Shown: positions 46,501-54,420 of the stretch, one piece after another
Numbering within the stretch: position 1 is the stretch's first letter
How the letters are laid out: each line of letters starts with the position of its first letter
Origin: DATKBT01 sp035546295
GTDB lineage: Bacteria; Acidobacteriota; Thermoanaerobaculia; Multivoradales; Multivoraceae
Direction: 5' to 3'
Assembly (NCBI GenBank): GCA_035546295.1
Contig: DATKBT010000108.1
Span: forward strand, 1 to 64,000
DNA: 64,000 nucleotides
Position numbers and translations under genes: made by a program
Notes under the pieces: generated by a model
The model's input: only the letters and a program-made list of their open reading frames with translations
Database searches by the model: none
What the model was told of the DNA's origin: nothing

Positions 46501-48416
46501 ACATCCAGAACGAACCGTTCACGGTCGTCGGGGTCGGCGACATGGGGGGCGACGTCTTCGGCAACGGCATGCTGCTGTCGCACCAGATCCGGCTGCTGGC
46601 GGCCTTCAACCACCGGCACGTCTTCCTCGACCCCGATCCGGACCCCGAAAGGAGCTGGCGAGAGCGCAAGCGGCTGTTCGAGCTCCCGCGCTCGAGCTGG
46701 TCGGACTACGACAGCGACGAGCTGTCGCCGGGAGGCGGGGTGTTCTCGCGGACCGCGAAGTCGATCCCGATCTCGCCGCAGGTGGCCGCCCGCTTCGGCA
46801 TCAGCGAGCGGGAGATGGTGCCGACCGATCTGATCCGGAGGCTGCTGCGCGCCGACGTCGAGCTGCTCTGGTTCGGCGGCATCGGCACCTACGTCAAGGC
46901 CTCGTTCGAGGACCATCTCGACGTCGGCGACCGCGCCAACGACGCGCTGCGCATCGACGGCCGGGAGGTGCGGGCGAAGGTGGTGGGCGAGGGCGCCAAC
47001 CTGGCGATGACCCAGCTCGCCCGGATCGAGGCCGAGATGTCGGGCTGCCGTCTCAACACCGACTTCATCGACAACTCGGCCGGCGTCGACACCTCCGACC
47101 ACGAGGTCAACCTCAAGATCCTTCTCGGCGGTCTGGTGCGCCAGGGCGCGATCGACCGGCCGCAGCGCGATCGGATGCTGCGCGAGATGGAGGACGAGGT
47201 CGCCGCCCTGGTGCTGCGCTCGAACTACCTGCAGCCCCAGGCCATCTCGGTGACCGAGCACCTCGCCCGGCGACTGACGGACCGGCTGGTGACTGTGATG
47301 CGAGCTCTCGAGCGCGAAGGGCGACTCGACCGCCGGATCGAGTTCCTGCCGAGCGACGAGGAGCTCGAGGACCGCCGACGCCAGGGCCTGGGACTCACCC
47401 GGGCAGAGCTGGCGGTGCTGCTCAGCTACACCAAGCTCGACACCTACCGCTCGCTGGTGCGCTCGCCCCTGCTCGACGATCCGGCACTGCGGCCTCACCT
47501 CTTCGGCTACTTCCCGCGTGCGGTCCAGGGGATGGAGGAGGCCATCGTCGCCCATCCGCTCTGTCGCGAGATCATCGCGACGGTGATGACCAACGAGATG
47601 GTGAACCGGGTCGGGATGGCGTTCGTCAACGAGGTCTCGGGGAAGACCGGGCACGAGCCCGACCAGGTCGCGCTCGCCTACTCGGCGGCGCGCCAGATCC
47701 TGCGTATCCCGCGGCTCTGGCAGCAGATCGAGGCGCTCGACGGCGAGGTCCCTGCTGACGTCCAGCTCTCCATGCTCGCCGAGTGCGGACGCCTGCTCGA
47801 ACGCTGCACCGTCTGGTTGCTCGAGCAGAGCGTAGAGCGGGTCGACCCCGGGGCCCTGGTGGAGTCCTACCGGGTCGGGTTCGTCGAGCTCTACGAGTGC
47901 CTGCCGCGCTGGATCTCGGGCCAGCTCGCCGAGCGGATCGAGGCCGACGGCGGGCGCTACGAGGCGCGGGGAGTCCCCGCCGAGCTGGCGGGCTCGGTCG
48001 CCCGCCTGCGGCAGCTCTCGTCGGCCTTCGACATCGTCCGCATCGCGTCGTCGAGGGGCCTGGGGATCGAGAACGTGGCGCGGGTCTACTTCCAGCTCGG
48101 CGCTCGCTTCGAGTTCGACTGGCTGCGGGCCACGGCGCGCGACATCGCTCCTCAGGGAATCTGGGACCGGCACGCGATCCGCGCGCTGGTCGACGAGCTG
48201 TTCAGCGACCAGGCGGCGCTCACCGCGCGCGTGCTCGACGAGATCGGCGAGGTCGACGACTCCGAGGCCGACCTGGTCGGCGCGTGGATCGAGCGGCACT
48301 CGCTCCCGGTCGAGAAGGCGCGGGCGCTGCTCGTCGACATGCACTCGCAACCGGGCGACCTGGGGATGCTGGCGGTGGCGAGGAGGTCGCTCGAGGCCCT
48401 CGTCCACATCGTGTGA
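43563..48416 (+). CDS. NAD-specific glutamate dehydrogenase, 180-kDa class
   Basis: 1617 residues, the usual size of the large Bac_GDH class. The N-terminal ACT-like regulatory part (FSRIEQLAEGLDAEEASFARFLRVFYADVP; DDMPFLVDSTTAALSR) is followed by the catalytic core. There GGIRWSDRREDFRTEVLGLMKAQMVKNAVIVPEGSKGGFVV (about 825-865) carries the substrate Lys residues, and VVGVGDMGGDVFGNGML (about 985-1000) is the NAD-binding region. It oxidatively deaminates glutamate to 2-oxoglutarate and is used in amino-acid catabolism. The start fits a leaderless mRNA with TAGGCT seven bases upstream. Confidence 0.97.
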   Translation: MARPPEIHQGPASPAPPPSPSVFSRIEQLAEGLDAEEASFARFLRVFYADVPKRDLADRADEELIAAARAIWRHGRQRIPGVAKVRVYNPSGERHGWSSPHTVVEVMNDDMPFLVDSTTAALSRAGGELVMVIHPMIPVERDGEGRLVDLADPGQTGGGGATVESFMQITLRRLPAPRLGEIEDELHRVLGQVRVAVEDWGSMRERCEETLAELRHSPPPLPPGEVSEVADFLEWLIDDHFTFLGTREYRFHGEGETAVARVLHGKGLGLLRDPDFVVFEGLRDLGRLPPEIRHFVRERSLIRITKANALSTVHRPVHLDTVAIKSFDAEGQVLGERLFLGLFTSSAYAARVSEVPILREKVRATVAQCGFPPGSHNAKGLAHVLESYPRDELFQISQEELADFAVGILHLQERPRIALFPRRDPFERFVSCLVYVPRDRYDTRLRLRLQGILEEAFGGELSTYYTQLGDDPLARIHFIVKTSPGSLRKVDYAQLERELIDAGQSWTSRLENALVERLGEERGAEVYRSYRTAFPMAYRETFDPADAVRDVESIARLVEIGGPVLRFEQRPDQEPGEIDLRLFTADRLPPLSNVLPLLERTGLRVLFERAHPVTPDDAPRVWVRALRVRADRGRELDPARFDDYEQAVRDIWHGASENDGFNRLVLFGGLRGREVAVFRAYARYLSQVGVPFSRSSMHAVLARQPIVTRWLFDLFLRKFDPAQAEGRAADVERIQRAIHAQLEQVEDLDEDRILRRFLDLLDCTLRTNYFQQDAAGAPPPHLSFKLDSRRLAGLPAPRPWREIWVYSPEVEGVHLRGGRVARGGIRWSDRREDFRTEVLGLMKAQMVKNAVIVPEGSKGGFVVRRLPEEPEEARAAVVDAYCTLIRGMLDLTDNLVAGEVVPPPRTVRWDDDDTYLVVAADKGTATFSDTANAISEKRGYWLGDAFASGGSAGYDHKKMGITARGAWESVKRHFREQGKDIQNEPFTVVGVGDMGGDVFGNGMLLSHQIRLLAAFNHRHVFLDPDPDPERSWRERKRLFELPRSSWSDYDSDELSPGGGVFSRTAKSIPISPQVAARFGISEREMVPTDLIRRLLRADVELLWFGGIGTYVKASFEDHLDVGDRANDALRIDGREVRAKVVGEGANLAMTQLARIEAEMSGCRLNTDFIDNSAGVDTSDHEVNLKILLGGLVRQGAIDRPQRDRMLREMEDEVAALVLRSNYLQPQAISVTEHLARRLTDRLVTVMRALEREGRLDRRIEFLPSDEELEDRRRQGLGLTRAELAVLLSYTKLDTYRSLVRSPLLDDPALRPHLFGYFPRAVQGMEEAIVAHPLCREIIATVMTNEMVNRVGMAFVNEVSGKTGHEPDQVALAYSAARQILRIPRLWQQIEALDGEVPADVQLSMLAECGRLLERCTVWLLEQSVERVDPGALVESYRVGFVELYECLPRWISGQLAERIEADGGRYEARGVPAELAGSVARLRQLSSAFDIVRIASSRGLGIENVARVYFQLGARFEFDWLRATARDIAPQGIWDRHAIRALVDELFSDQAALTARVLDEIGEVDDSEADLVGAWIERHSLPVEKARALLVDMHSQPGDLGMLAVARRSLEALVHIV

Positions 48417-48429
48417 TGGAGCGCGGGGC

Positions 48430-48635
48430 ATGATCCTCCGCCGGCCCCCTTCGAGCTCAGGCGCTGGGAGCGAGCCTTCATCGACGACATCTCCCGGGGC
48501 GTCGGCTTCACGTCGGAGTGGCACGATCCGTTCATCAGCGACGAAGGCCTCGAAGAGCATGGGCCGGAGTTCTTCGCGAACTACCTGGCCAATCCCCAGA
48601 GCAAGCTCCTGCAGTTGACCAGGACCGGGACCTGA
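48430..48635 (+). pseudogene. Small unrecognised ORF broken by a frameshift in a C run
   Basis: An ATG at 48430, 13 bases after the GDH stop and preceded by GGAG at good spacing, reads MILRRP and then loses coherence. After the C5 run at 48445-48449 the zero frame continues as FELRRWERAFIDDISRGVGF, then WHDPFISDEGLEEHGPEFF, ending LLQLTRTGT at TGA 48633-48635. Restoring one C joins both parts into about 69 residues. I do not recognise the family. It may be a decayed gene, a programmed frameshift or a sequencing indel. Nothing else is seen in 48636-48779. Confidence 0.5.
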
Positions 48636-48779
48636 AGGGTTCCTAAGACGCGTGCGGAGCGGCGCCCGCTGCAGCCCGACGTCGATCGCCAGGGTCGCTC
48701 GGGGAGCTCCCGCCTTGGAGTCCTCTTTCGCGGGTGGTCTCGGCCGCTCGGAGACGGAACGACACCTGTGGAGCTGGTG

Positions 48780-49205
48780 CTACCCGGCGGGCCACTGCAG
48801 GCAGACGACGTAGCCGTCGGGATCGCGCAGCCAGAGCTGCCGCATCCCGTAGGGGGCGACCGACGGCGGATCGAGTCGGATGCCGTTCGCGCGAAAGTGC
48901 TCGTAGGCGGCGTCGAGGTCGCGGCAGCCGAAGAACAGGCCGGTGTCACCATGGACAGTCGTCCGATCGGCGACCGGCTCGGCCGGCCGCTCGCCGTGCT
49001 CGTAGGCCGTGTTTAGCATCAGCTCGATGCCGTCCCGACGGAGCAGCGCCCAGTCGACGTCGTCTGCAGCTCGGCCGGGGTCCGAGGCGCCGGGATCCGA
49101 GGTGCCGGCGAGCTCGAAGCCGAGCAGGTCCCGGTAGAACGCGAGGGACGTCGGCATGTCGAAGACCTGAAGGAGCGGGGCGAAGCCCTCGAGCTTCGGG
49201 TGCAC
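48780..49205 (-). CDS. VOC (glyoxalase/bleomycin-resistance fold) protein
   Basis: 141 residues from GTG with GGAGGTGA directly upstream. The two beta-alpha-beta-beta-beta halves are visible: APLLQVFDMPTSLAFYRDLLGFEL and TGLFFGCRDLDAAYEHFRANG, ending MRQLWLRDPDGYVVCLQWP, the family's usual terminus. Enzymes of this fold are lyases, dioxygenases or binding proteins, and the specific role is open. A TAGAAT hexamer at 49289-49284 on this strand is a plausible -10 box. Confidence 0.9.
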   Translation of the reverse strand: MHPKLEGFAPLLQVFDMPTSLAFYRDLLGFELAGTSDPGASDPGRAADDVDWALLRRDGIELMLNTAYEHGERPAEPVADRTTVHGDTGLFFGCRDLDAAYEHFRANGIRLDPPSVAPYGMRQLWLRDPDGYVVCLQWPAG

Positions 49206-49454
49206 GAGCTCACCTCCCTGTCGTTGCGCCCCGACGAAGGAACGGAGGACGCCACCGCTCCGGCCGCGAGTGCGAGCTGCGACATTCTAGCGGGCTCGTG
49301 GTGGACTTGGGCGCTCGCCGAGATCGAGGCATCCGGTGACGGCGGCCGTGACCTTCGGGCAGAATCGAGGTCCGATGAAGGGCAGCGGCGGTCGAGATCC
49401 CACGGGCGCCCGCCACGTGAGAGCGGCGCGCCGCAAACGGAGCGGAGGGACGTG

Positions 49455-50771
49455 ATGAGGAATCGGTGGATCGGCGGCGCCGCCCTGGTCGCCACGACGC
49501 TGGGCGCGGAGCTTCCGGCGGGAGCCCAGGAGGCCCGCCATCGCTGGGAGCGGATGAACACGATCCGCCAGCAGAAGCTCGACCTGGTGCTCCCGGAGGT
49601 GATGAGGGAGAACGGCATCGACATGTGGATCACCATGATCCGCGAGGCGAACTACGGCACCCTCTGGCGCGACCTCGGCGAGGGCTACGCCGGCACCGAC
49701 GGCTTCTACGTCTTCACCGATCGCGGCGGCGAGCGGATCGAGCGCGCCGCCCTCGGCATCTCGGGCTATCGCATCGAGCGAAGCGGCGCCTACGACCTGT
49801 TCCTGCCGGCCGACGCGCTCGCCGACTTCGTGCGCGAGCGCGACCCGCAACGCATCGGCGTCAACACCTCACGCGCGATCGGGCCGGCGGACACGCTGTC
49901 GCACACCGGCTGGGAACAGATCCGGGAGACTCTCGGCGAGCCCTGGGCGTCGCGCCTGGTCTCCGCCGAGAAGCTGGTCTCCGACTTCCGCTCGCGAAGA
50001 GTCGCTTCAGAGATCGCGGCCTTCGCCGAGGCCGGCGAGATCTCGCGGGAGATCGCCGAGCGCGCTTTCTCCAACGAGGTGATCACACCCGGGGTGACCA
50101 GCCTCGAGGACGTCGCCTGGTGGATATCCGACCAGCTCCTCGCGCGCGGGCTCGACAGCTCGTTCGGCATGCCCTCGATCTACGTCACCGGCGCCGAGGG
50201 CATCGTGGCGACTTCGAACGAGCGCATCATCCAGCGCGGCGACCTGCTGATGATCGACTGGGGGGTCGGCTTCCTCAACCTCTACACCGACATGAAGCGG
50301 ATCGCCTACGTCCTGCGCGAAGGGGAGACCGAGGCGCCGGCGGGCTTCCAGCACGCCTTCGAGCGCGCTCGAGCGGCGCGCGCCGTGGTCGTCGACTCGA
50401 TCGTTCCCGGCATCACGGCCGCCGAGGCCGAGCGCCGGATCTACGCCAACCTCGAGGAGGCCGGCTTCCGGCGCATCGACTTCAACCAGCCGACCGACGA
50501 CCCGGAGAGCACCGACGTGGTCATCGGCTGCCACTCGGTCGGCAACAGCGGGCACGGCATCGGGCCGTCGATCGCGTTCTTCAACCCGGTCCGGCTCCAG
50601 TACGAGCTGCGGCCGACGAACCTGCTGTCGATCGAGCTCTTCGCCTACACCGCCGCACCCGAGCTCGGCGGCGCCAAGGTGCGAATCCCGCTCGAGGACG
50701 ACGCGGTGGTCACCGAGCGGGGGGTGGAGTGGCTGTATCCCCCGATCGATCGCATCCTGTTGATCCGCTAG
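49455..50771 (+). CDS. Exported M24-family metallopeptidase (Xaa-Pro aminopeptidase-like)
   Basis: 438 residues; GGAGGG precedes the ATG. A short signal peptide (IGGAALVATTLGAELPAGA) is followed by a creatinase-N-like domain (about 30-180) and a pita-bread domain. The five metal ligands appear in order: D268 (IDWG), D279 (TDMKR), H367 (GHGIG), a Glu near 395 (SIELFAY) and a Glu near 425 (LEDDAVVTERG). It is likely a periplasmic peptidase removing N-terminal residues before proline. Confidence 0.9.
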   Translation: MRNRWIGGAALVATTLGAELPAGAQEARHRWERMNTIRQQKLDLVLPEVMRENGIDMWITMIREANYGTLWRDLGEGYAGTDGFYVFTDRGGERIERAALGISGYRIERSGAYDLFLPADALADFVRERDPQRIGVNTSRAIGPADTLSHTGWEQIRETLGEPWASRLVSAEKLVSDFRSRRVASEIAAFAEAGEISREIAERAFSNEVITPGVTSLEDVAWWISDQLLARGLDSSFGMPSIYVTGAEGIVATSNERIIQRGDLLMIDWGVGFLNLYTDMKRIAYVLREGETEAPAGFQHAFERARAARAVVVDSIVPGITAAEAERRIYANLEEAGFRRIDFNQPTDDPESTDVVIGCHSVGNSGHGIGPSIAFFNPVRLQYELRPTNLLSIELFAYTAAPELGGAKVRIPLEDDAVVTERGVEWLYPPIDRILLIR

Positions 50772-50858
50772 CGAGCCGCGACCGCCGGCTCCCGCTCCCT
50801 CCGTGGCCGCGAGGCTCCGACCGGGACGACCGTTCTCGCGGTCGGCTATCCTCGCGCC

Positions 50859-51788
50859 GTGGGCGCCAGGCTCGAGAGCATGGTCGAGGTCGCCAGGGGG
50901 CTGCGCTTCCCCGAAGGACCGGTGGCGATGTCCGACGGCAGCGTCGTGCTGGTGGAGATCGCGCGCGGCACGTTGAGCCGCGTGACCGGCGACGGCGACG
51001 TCCAGGTGATCGCCGAGACCGGCGGCGGCCCCAACGGCGCGGCGGTCGGTCCCGACGGCGCGATCTGGGTCTGCAACAACGGCGGCTTCGCCTGGCGCGA
51101 GGTCGACGGACGCGTCCTGCCCGGGCCGCAGCCCGCCGACTACCAGGGCGGCAGCATCCAGCGCGTCGACCTCGCCACGGGGGCGGTCGAGACCGTCTAT
51201 CGCGAATGCGACGGCCGTCCGTTGCGAGGCCCCAACGACCTGGTCTTCGACTCCGCGGGCGGCTTCTGGTTCACCGACCACGGCAAGACCCGCGAGCGCG
51301 AGCGCGATCGCACCGGGCTGTTCTACGCCACGGTCGACGGCGGCTCGATTCGCGAGATGGTGTTCCCGCTCGAGGCGCCGAATGGCGTCGCGCTGTCGCC
51401 GGATCAGGATCGCGTTTACGTGGCGGAGACGATGACCGGCCGCGTCTTCTACTGGAATCTGAGCGGGCCCGGCGCGATCGACCCGCATCCGCGCTCGCCG
51501 CACGGCGGACACCTGCTCGCCGGACTGCCTGGCCTCCAGCTCCTCGACTCGATGGCCGTCGACGCCGACGGCAACGTCTGTGTCGCGACCATCGTCAACG
51601 GCGGCATCACCGTCATCGCGCCCGACGGCGAGGTGCTCGAGCACGTGCCGACCGACGATCCGCTGACCACCAACGTCTGCTTCGGCGGTCCCGATCTGCG
51701 CACCGCCTACGTGACCCTCTCGTCGACCGGCCGCCTGGTCTCGATGGAGTGGCCGCGTCCGGGATTGCCACTGGCGTTCACAGCGTAG
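50859..51788 (+). CDS. SMP-30/gluconolactonase/LRE-like protein
   Basis: 309 residues from GTG at 50859, which has TATCCT six bases upstream and no Shine-Dalgarno (leaderless type); an ATG at 50880 is the alternative. Six-bladed propeller motifs are clear: GLRFPEGPVAM (metal Glu), GGPNGAAVGPDGAIWVCNNGG, GPNDLVFDSAGGFWFTDHGK (metal Asn/Asp), APNGVALSPDQDRVYVAET and DSMAVDADGNVCVAT. Members hydrolyse sugar lactones or related esters. It is cytoplasmic, as no signal peptide is seen. Confidence 0.92.
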   Translation: MGARLESMVEVARGLRFPEGPVAMSDGSVVLVEIARGTLSRVTGDGDVQVIAETGGGPNGAAVGPDGAIWVCNNGGFAWREVDGRVLPGPQPADYQGGSIQRVDLATGAVETVYRECDGRPLRGPNDLVFDSAGGFWFTDHGKTRERERDRTGLFYATVDGGSIREMVFPLEAPNGVALSPDQDRVYVAETMTGRVFYWNLSGPGAIDPHPRSPHGGHLLAGLPGLQLLDSMAVDADGNVCVATIVNGGITVIAPDGEVLEHVPTDDPLTTNVCFGGPDLRTAYVTLSSTGRLVSMEWPRPGLPLAFTA

Positions 51789-51859
51789 CGTTTGGCGTCA
51801 CCGTCGGCCGACGATCGCGCGAAGACGAAGGGCGGCCGGGGTGATCTCTCGCGGCCCTC

Positions 51860-52456
51860 TCAATCCCCTTCGGCCGGCACCCGCGCCGCCGCGTGGTACT
51901 CGAGGTTGGGCATCATGTCGATCGCGGAGGCCATCCGGTTCGACATGTTGAAGAACGAGGCGACCGCGGCGACGTCCCAGATCTCGGCGTCGCTCAGGCC
52001 CGCGCCGCGCAGCGCCTGCCGGTCGGGCTCCTCGATCTCGTGCGAGCGATCGGTCATCTTCACCGCGAAGTCGAGCATCGCGCGCTGGCGCGCCGACAGC
52101 TCGGCGACGCGGTAGTTCTTGCACAGGATCTCGCCGAGCACCGGGTCCCCCGACAGCTCGCGCACCGCCGCTCCGTGGGCGACGAGGCAGTAGTAGCAAC
52201 GGTTCTGAGCCGACACCACGACCGCGATCATCTCGCGCTCGAGCTTGGAGAGCCCCGATTCGCCGAGCATCAGCCCGTTGTACATGCCGGTGAAGCCGCG
52301 CAGCTTCTCCTCGTCGAACAGGTAGGCGGCGATCACGTTGGGGACCAGCCCGAGCTTCTCGCGGCACTTGGCGAGGTACTTGCGGGTTTCCGGGGAGAGC
52401 TCCTCCTCGGCAGGGATGGGGAGGTCGAGGGCGTGGAGGTAGGGTGGCTGGGACAT
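51860..52456 (-). CDS. AhpD-like peroxidase-related protein (carboxymuconolactone decarboxylase fold)
   Basis: 198 residues. The ATG at 52456 is chosen over one nine bases upstream, because the latter would overlap the putative -10 TAACAT that ends seven bases before 52456. The family CxxC-x3-H site is RCYYCLVAHG (near 90), preceded by LSKLEREMIAVVVSAQN. It fits the peroxidase-related (YciW-type) members that reduce peroxides through the Cys pair. No reductase partner is adjacent. Confidence 0.92.
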   Translation of the reverse strand: MSQPPYLHALDLPIPAEEELSPETRKYLAKCREKLGLVPNVIAAYLFDEEKLRGFTGMYNGLMLGESGLSKLEREMIAVVVSAQNRCYYCLVAHGAAVRELSGDPVLGEILCKNYRVAELSARQRAMLDFAVKMTDRSHEIEEPDRQALRGAGLSDAEIWDVAAVASFFNMSNRMASAIDMMPNLEYHAAARVPAEGD

Positions 52457-52463
52457 GGCGGGC

Positions 52464-52469
52464 ATGTTA
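52464..52469 (-). promoter_or_regulatory. Putative -10 box TAACAT, leaderless AhpD-like gene
   Basis: TAACAT on the minus strand is separated by exactly seven bases (GCCCGCC) from the ATG at 52456. No Shine-Dalgarno lies in between. Confidence 0.45.
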
Positions 52470-52568
52470 GCCCCGCCGCGTGCTGCTCGGCCGGCAGCAC
52501 GTCGGCCGCGAAGGACTCCGGCCGCTACGGCGGATTCATCAAAGCTCGCGCGCCGGCGGTCCGGCTCG

Positions 52569-53885
52569 TCACAGCACCCGGCTCGCCAGGTTCGCCAGCT
52601 CGGAACGCTCCCCCTTCTCGAGGTTCACGTGCGCATAGAGCGGGTGGCCCTTCATGCGGTCGATCAGGTACGCCAGGCCGTTGCTCTGCGCGTCGAGGTA
52701 GGGGGTGTCGATCTGGAACACGTCGCCCGTGAAGACGATCTTGGTGCCCTCGCCAGCCCTCGTGATGATCGTCTTGATCTCGAGCGGAGTCAGGTTCTGA
52801 GCCTCGTCGACGATGAAGATCACGTTGGCGAGGCTGCGGCCCCGGATGTAGGCGAGCGGCACGATCTGGAGCTTGTCCTGCTCGACCATGCCCACGATCT
52901 GCTGGTATTCGCGAGCGCGCTCCGAGTACTGGTTCTTGATGACGTTGAGGTTGTCCCACAGGGGCTGCATGAACGGGCTCATCTTGGCCTCGATGTCGCC
53001 GGGCAGGAAACCGAGATCGCGGTTGTTGAGCGGCACGATCGGGCGCGCGAGGTAGATCTGCCGGTACTGGCGGCGCTGCTGGAGGGCGCCGGCGAGCGCG
53101 AGCAGGGTCTTGCCGGTGCCCGCCGCCCCGCTGATGGTGACCAGCGGGATCGAGTCGTCGAGGATGGCGTCGAGAGCGAAGGTCTGCTCGGCGTTGCGCG
53201 GCAGGATCCCGTAGGCCGGAGTCTTCTCGAGCAGCGCGACGTTGCCCTCGGCGCGCCGGGCCACCGCGAGAGCCGACCGCGACGGACCGCGCAGGACCAG
53301 GTAGTGGTGGTCGAGGGGCGGCTCGGGGAGGATGCGGTCGATCGGCAGCCTGCGCTCGCGATAGAGCTCGTCGAGCACCTCGTCGTCGGAGAGCTGGTGG
53401 GTGCTCTTGCCCGAGTAGAGGTGGTCGACGTCGGCGACCTGGACCGTCTCGTAGTCCTCGGCCTTGAGACCGATCGATCGCGCCTTGACCCGCAGGTTGA
53501 TGTCCTTGGAGACCAGGATGACCGGGCGGTCCGGCGACTGCTCGGCGAGCCCCAGCGCCGCCGCCAGGATCCGATGGTCGTTGCGCCGCGAGCCGAGCAG
53601 CTCGGCGGTGTGCTCGAAATGCCCGTTCTCGGCGATCACGCGCAGCCGCCCTCGGGTGCTGCCGTTGAGCGGCAGCCAGGATCGCAGGTCGTGGTCCTCG
53701 GACAGCCGGTCGAGCCGGCGCAGGAACTCCCGGGCGTGGAGGTTGAGGACGTTGTTGCCCTTCTTGAAGGTGTCGAGCTCCTCGAGCACGGTCACCGGGA
53801 TCGCGAGGTCGTGCTCCTGGAAGCTGTCGAGGGCATTGGCGTCGTAGAGGATGACGGACGTATCGAGCACGAACACCTTGGTCAT
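52569..53885 (-). CDS. phoH: PIN-PhoH fusion ATPase/nuclease
   Basis: 438 residues. An N-terminal PIN domain (VFVLDTSVILYD with the first catalytic Asp at residue 8, VTVLEELDTFKKG, DHRILAAAL) is followed by a PhoH P-loop domain: Walker A SGAAGTGKT (near 251), IYLARPIVPL and Walker B VIFIVDEAQN (near 358), then FTGDVFQID. PIN-PhoH proteins unwind and cut RNA. The start overlaps the stop of a 56-codon upstream ORF as ATGA and also has GAGAGGA at usual spacing. Confidence 0.95.
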   Translation of the reverse strand: MTKVFVLDTSVILYDANALDSFQEHDLAIPVTVLEELDTFKKGNNVLNLHAREFLRRLDRLSEDHDLRSWLPLNGSTRGRLRVIAENGHFEHTAELLGSRRNDHRILAAALGLAEQSPDRPVILVSKDINLRVKARSIGLKAEDYETVQVADVDHLYSGKSTHQLSDDEVLDELYRERRLPIDRILPEPPLDHHYLVLRGPSRSALAVARRAEGNVALLEKTPAYGILPRNAEQTFALDAILDDSIPLVTISGAAGTGKTLLALAGALQQRRQYRQIYLARPIVPLNNRDLGFLPGDIEAKMSPFMQPLWDNLNVIKNQYSERAREYQQIVGMVEQDKLQIVPLAYIRGRSLANVIFIVDEAQNLTPLEIKTIITRAGEGTKIVFTGDVFQIDTPYLDAQSNGLAYLIDRMKGHPLYAHVNLEKGERSELANLASRVL

Positions 53886-54052
53886 GCAGTCCTCTCGGAG
53901 CGGGACGGGCAGGGGAGCGAAGCGCGGCGGCCGCGACCGCGATTGCGGCCACGACGACGACCACGACTGCAGGTGCGACCACGACAGCGGTCACCCCGGC
54001 TGCAGTCGCCACGACCACAAGGAGTTGGGGCCGCGGTGCGCTGGACTACCAT
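53882..54052 (-). CDS. Arg/Cys-rich 56-residue leader ORF coupled to phoH
   Basis: The ATG at 54052 lies ten bases after a consensus-like -10 TACAAT (54068-54063), so the transcript would have a leader of only a few bases. The product starts MVVQRTAAPTPC, then is dominated by Arg, Gly and Cys (CGRGDCSRGDRC, then RTCSRGRRRGRN), with Cys at 12, 17, 23 and 28. It ends at a TGA that overlaps the phoH ATG. It could be a real small basic protein or a regulatory leader peptide. The low complexity makes a chance ORF possible. The DNA under it contains a 9-bp inverted repeat CGACTGCAG/CTGCAGTCG (53964-53972 and 54000-54008). Confidence 0.4.
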   Translation of the reverse strand: MVVQRTAAPTPCGRGDCSRGDRCRGRTCSRGRRRGRNRGRGRRASLPCPSRSERTA

Positions 54053-54062
54053 GGATGGGACC

Positions 54063-54068
54063 ATTGTA
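54063..54068 (-). promoter_or_regulatory. -10 box TACAAT upstream of phoH and its leader ORF
   Basis: TACAAT on the minus strand matches the sigma70 -10 at five of six bases. No good -35 is found at 16-19 bases. Expected start of transcription is near 54056. Confidence 0.5.
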
Positions 54069-54210
54069 GACGACTTTCGCGGGCGGCGTGAGCGTCTCGA
54101 CCAGCCCACGGTCTCGTTCCGTGGTGGGGGGTGGTGCTCGATCACCACGAGCGCTCGAGAGCGTCGTCGGTCGTAACCGGACCACGTCGAGGCGAAGCTC
54201 TCGCGGGATC

Positions 54211-54230
54211 GCCGGCCGGCAAAGGCCGGC
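54211..54230. terminator. Hairpin GCCGGCC / GGCCGGC
   Basis: 7-bp perfect arms (54211-54217 and 54224-54230) with a GGCAAA loop lie between the secreted-protein stop at 54421 and the phoH promoter. Read on the minus strand it could end the upstream operon. No U-tract. The other bases of 54069-54420 show nothing further. Confidence 0.4.
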
Positions 54231-54420
54231 CACGTGGAGAAACGCTGGCGGAGCGTCAGCCGGGGCGGCCGGAGTCGCTCGAAGCCTCCGAGCCACGAGC
54301 GGGGGTCGGGACACGGCATCGTGCCCGCCGCGCCGCTCGCCGGGACGCGACGGTCGAGTCAACGACCGGAATCGCCAGACCGGAAGAGGCGAGTCGGACC
54401 CCCGCGGTGGCCCCTCCTGG

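Noticed and set aside
43692..48560. Open frame of about 1600 codons antisense to GDH
   Set aside because: Shadow of the GDH gene: His/Arg/Leu/Ala/Asp-biased, no domain, and it starts inside and ends beyond a proven gene.
52525..54018. Frame starting with a Val/Ala-rich hydrophobic stretch upstream of and through phoH
   Set aside because: The hydrophobic run comes from GTC/GTG repeats in the leader DNA, and the frame then crosses phoH out of phase with Arg/Pro-rich shadow sequence.
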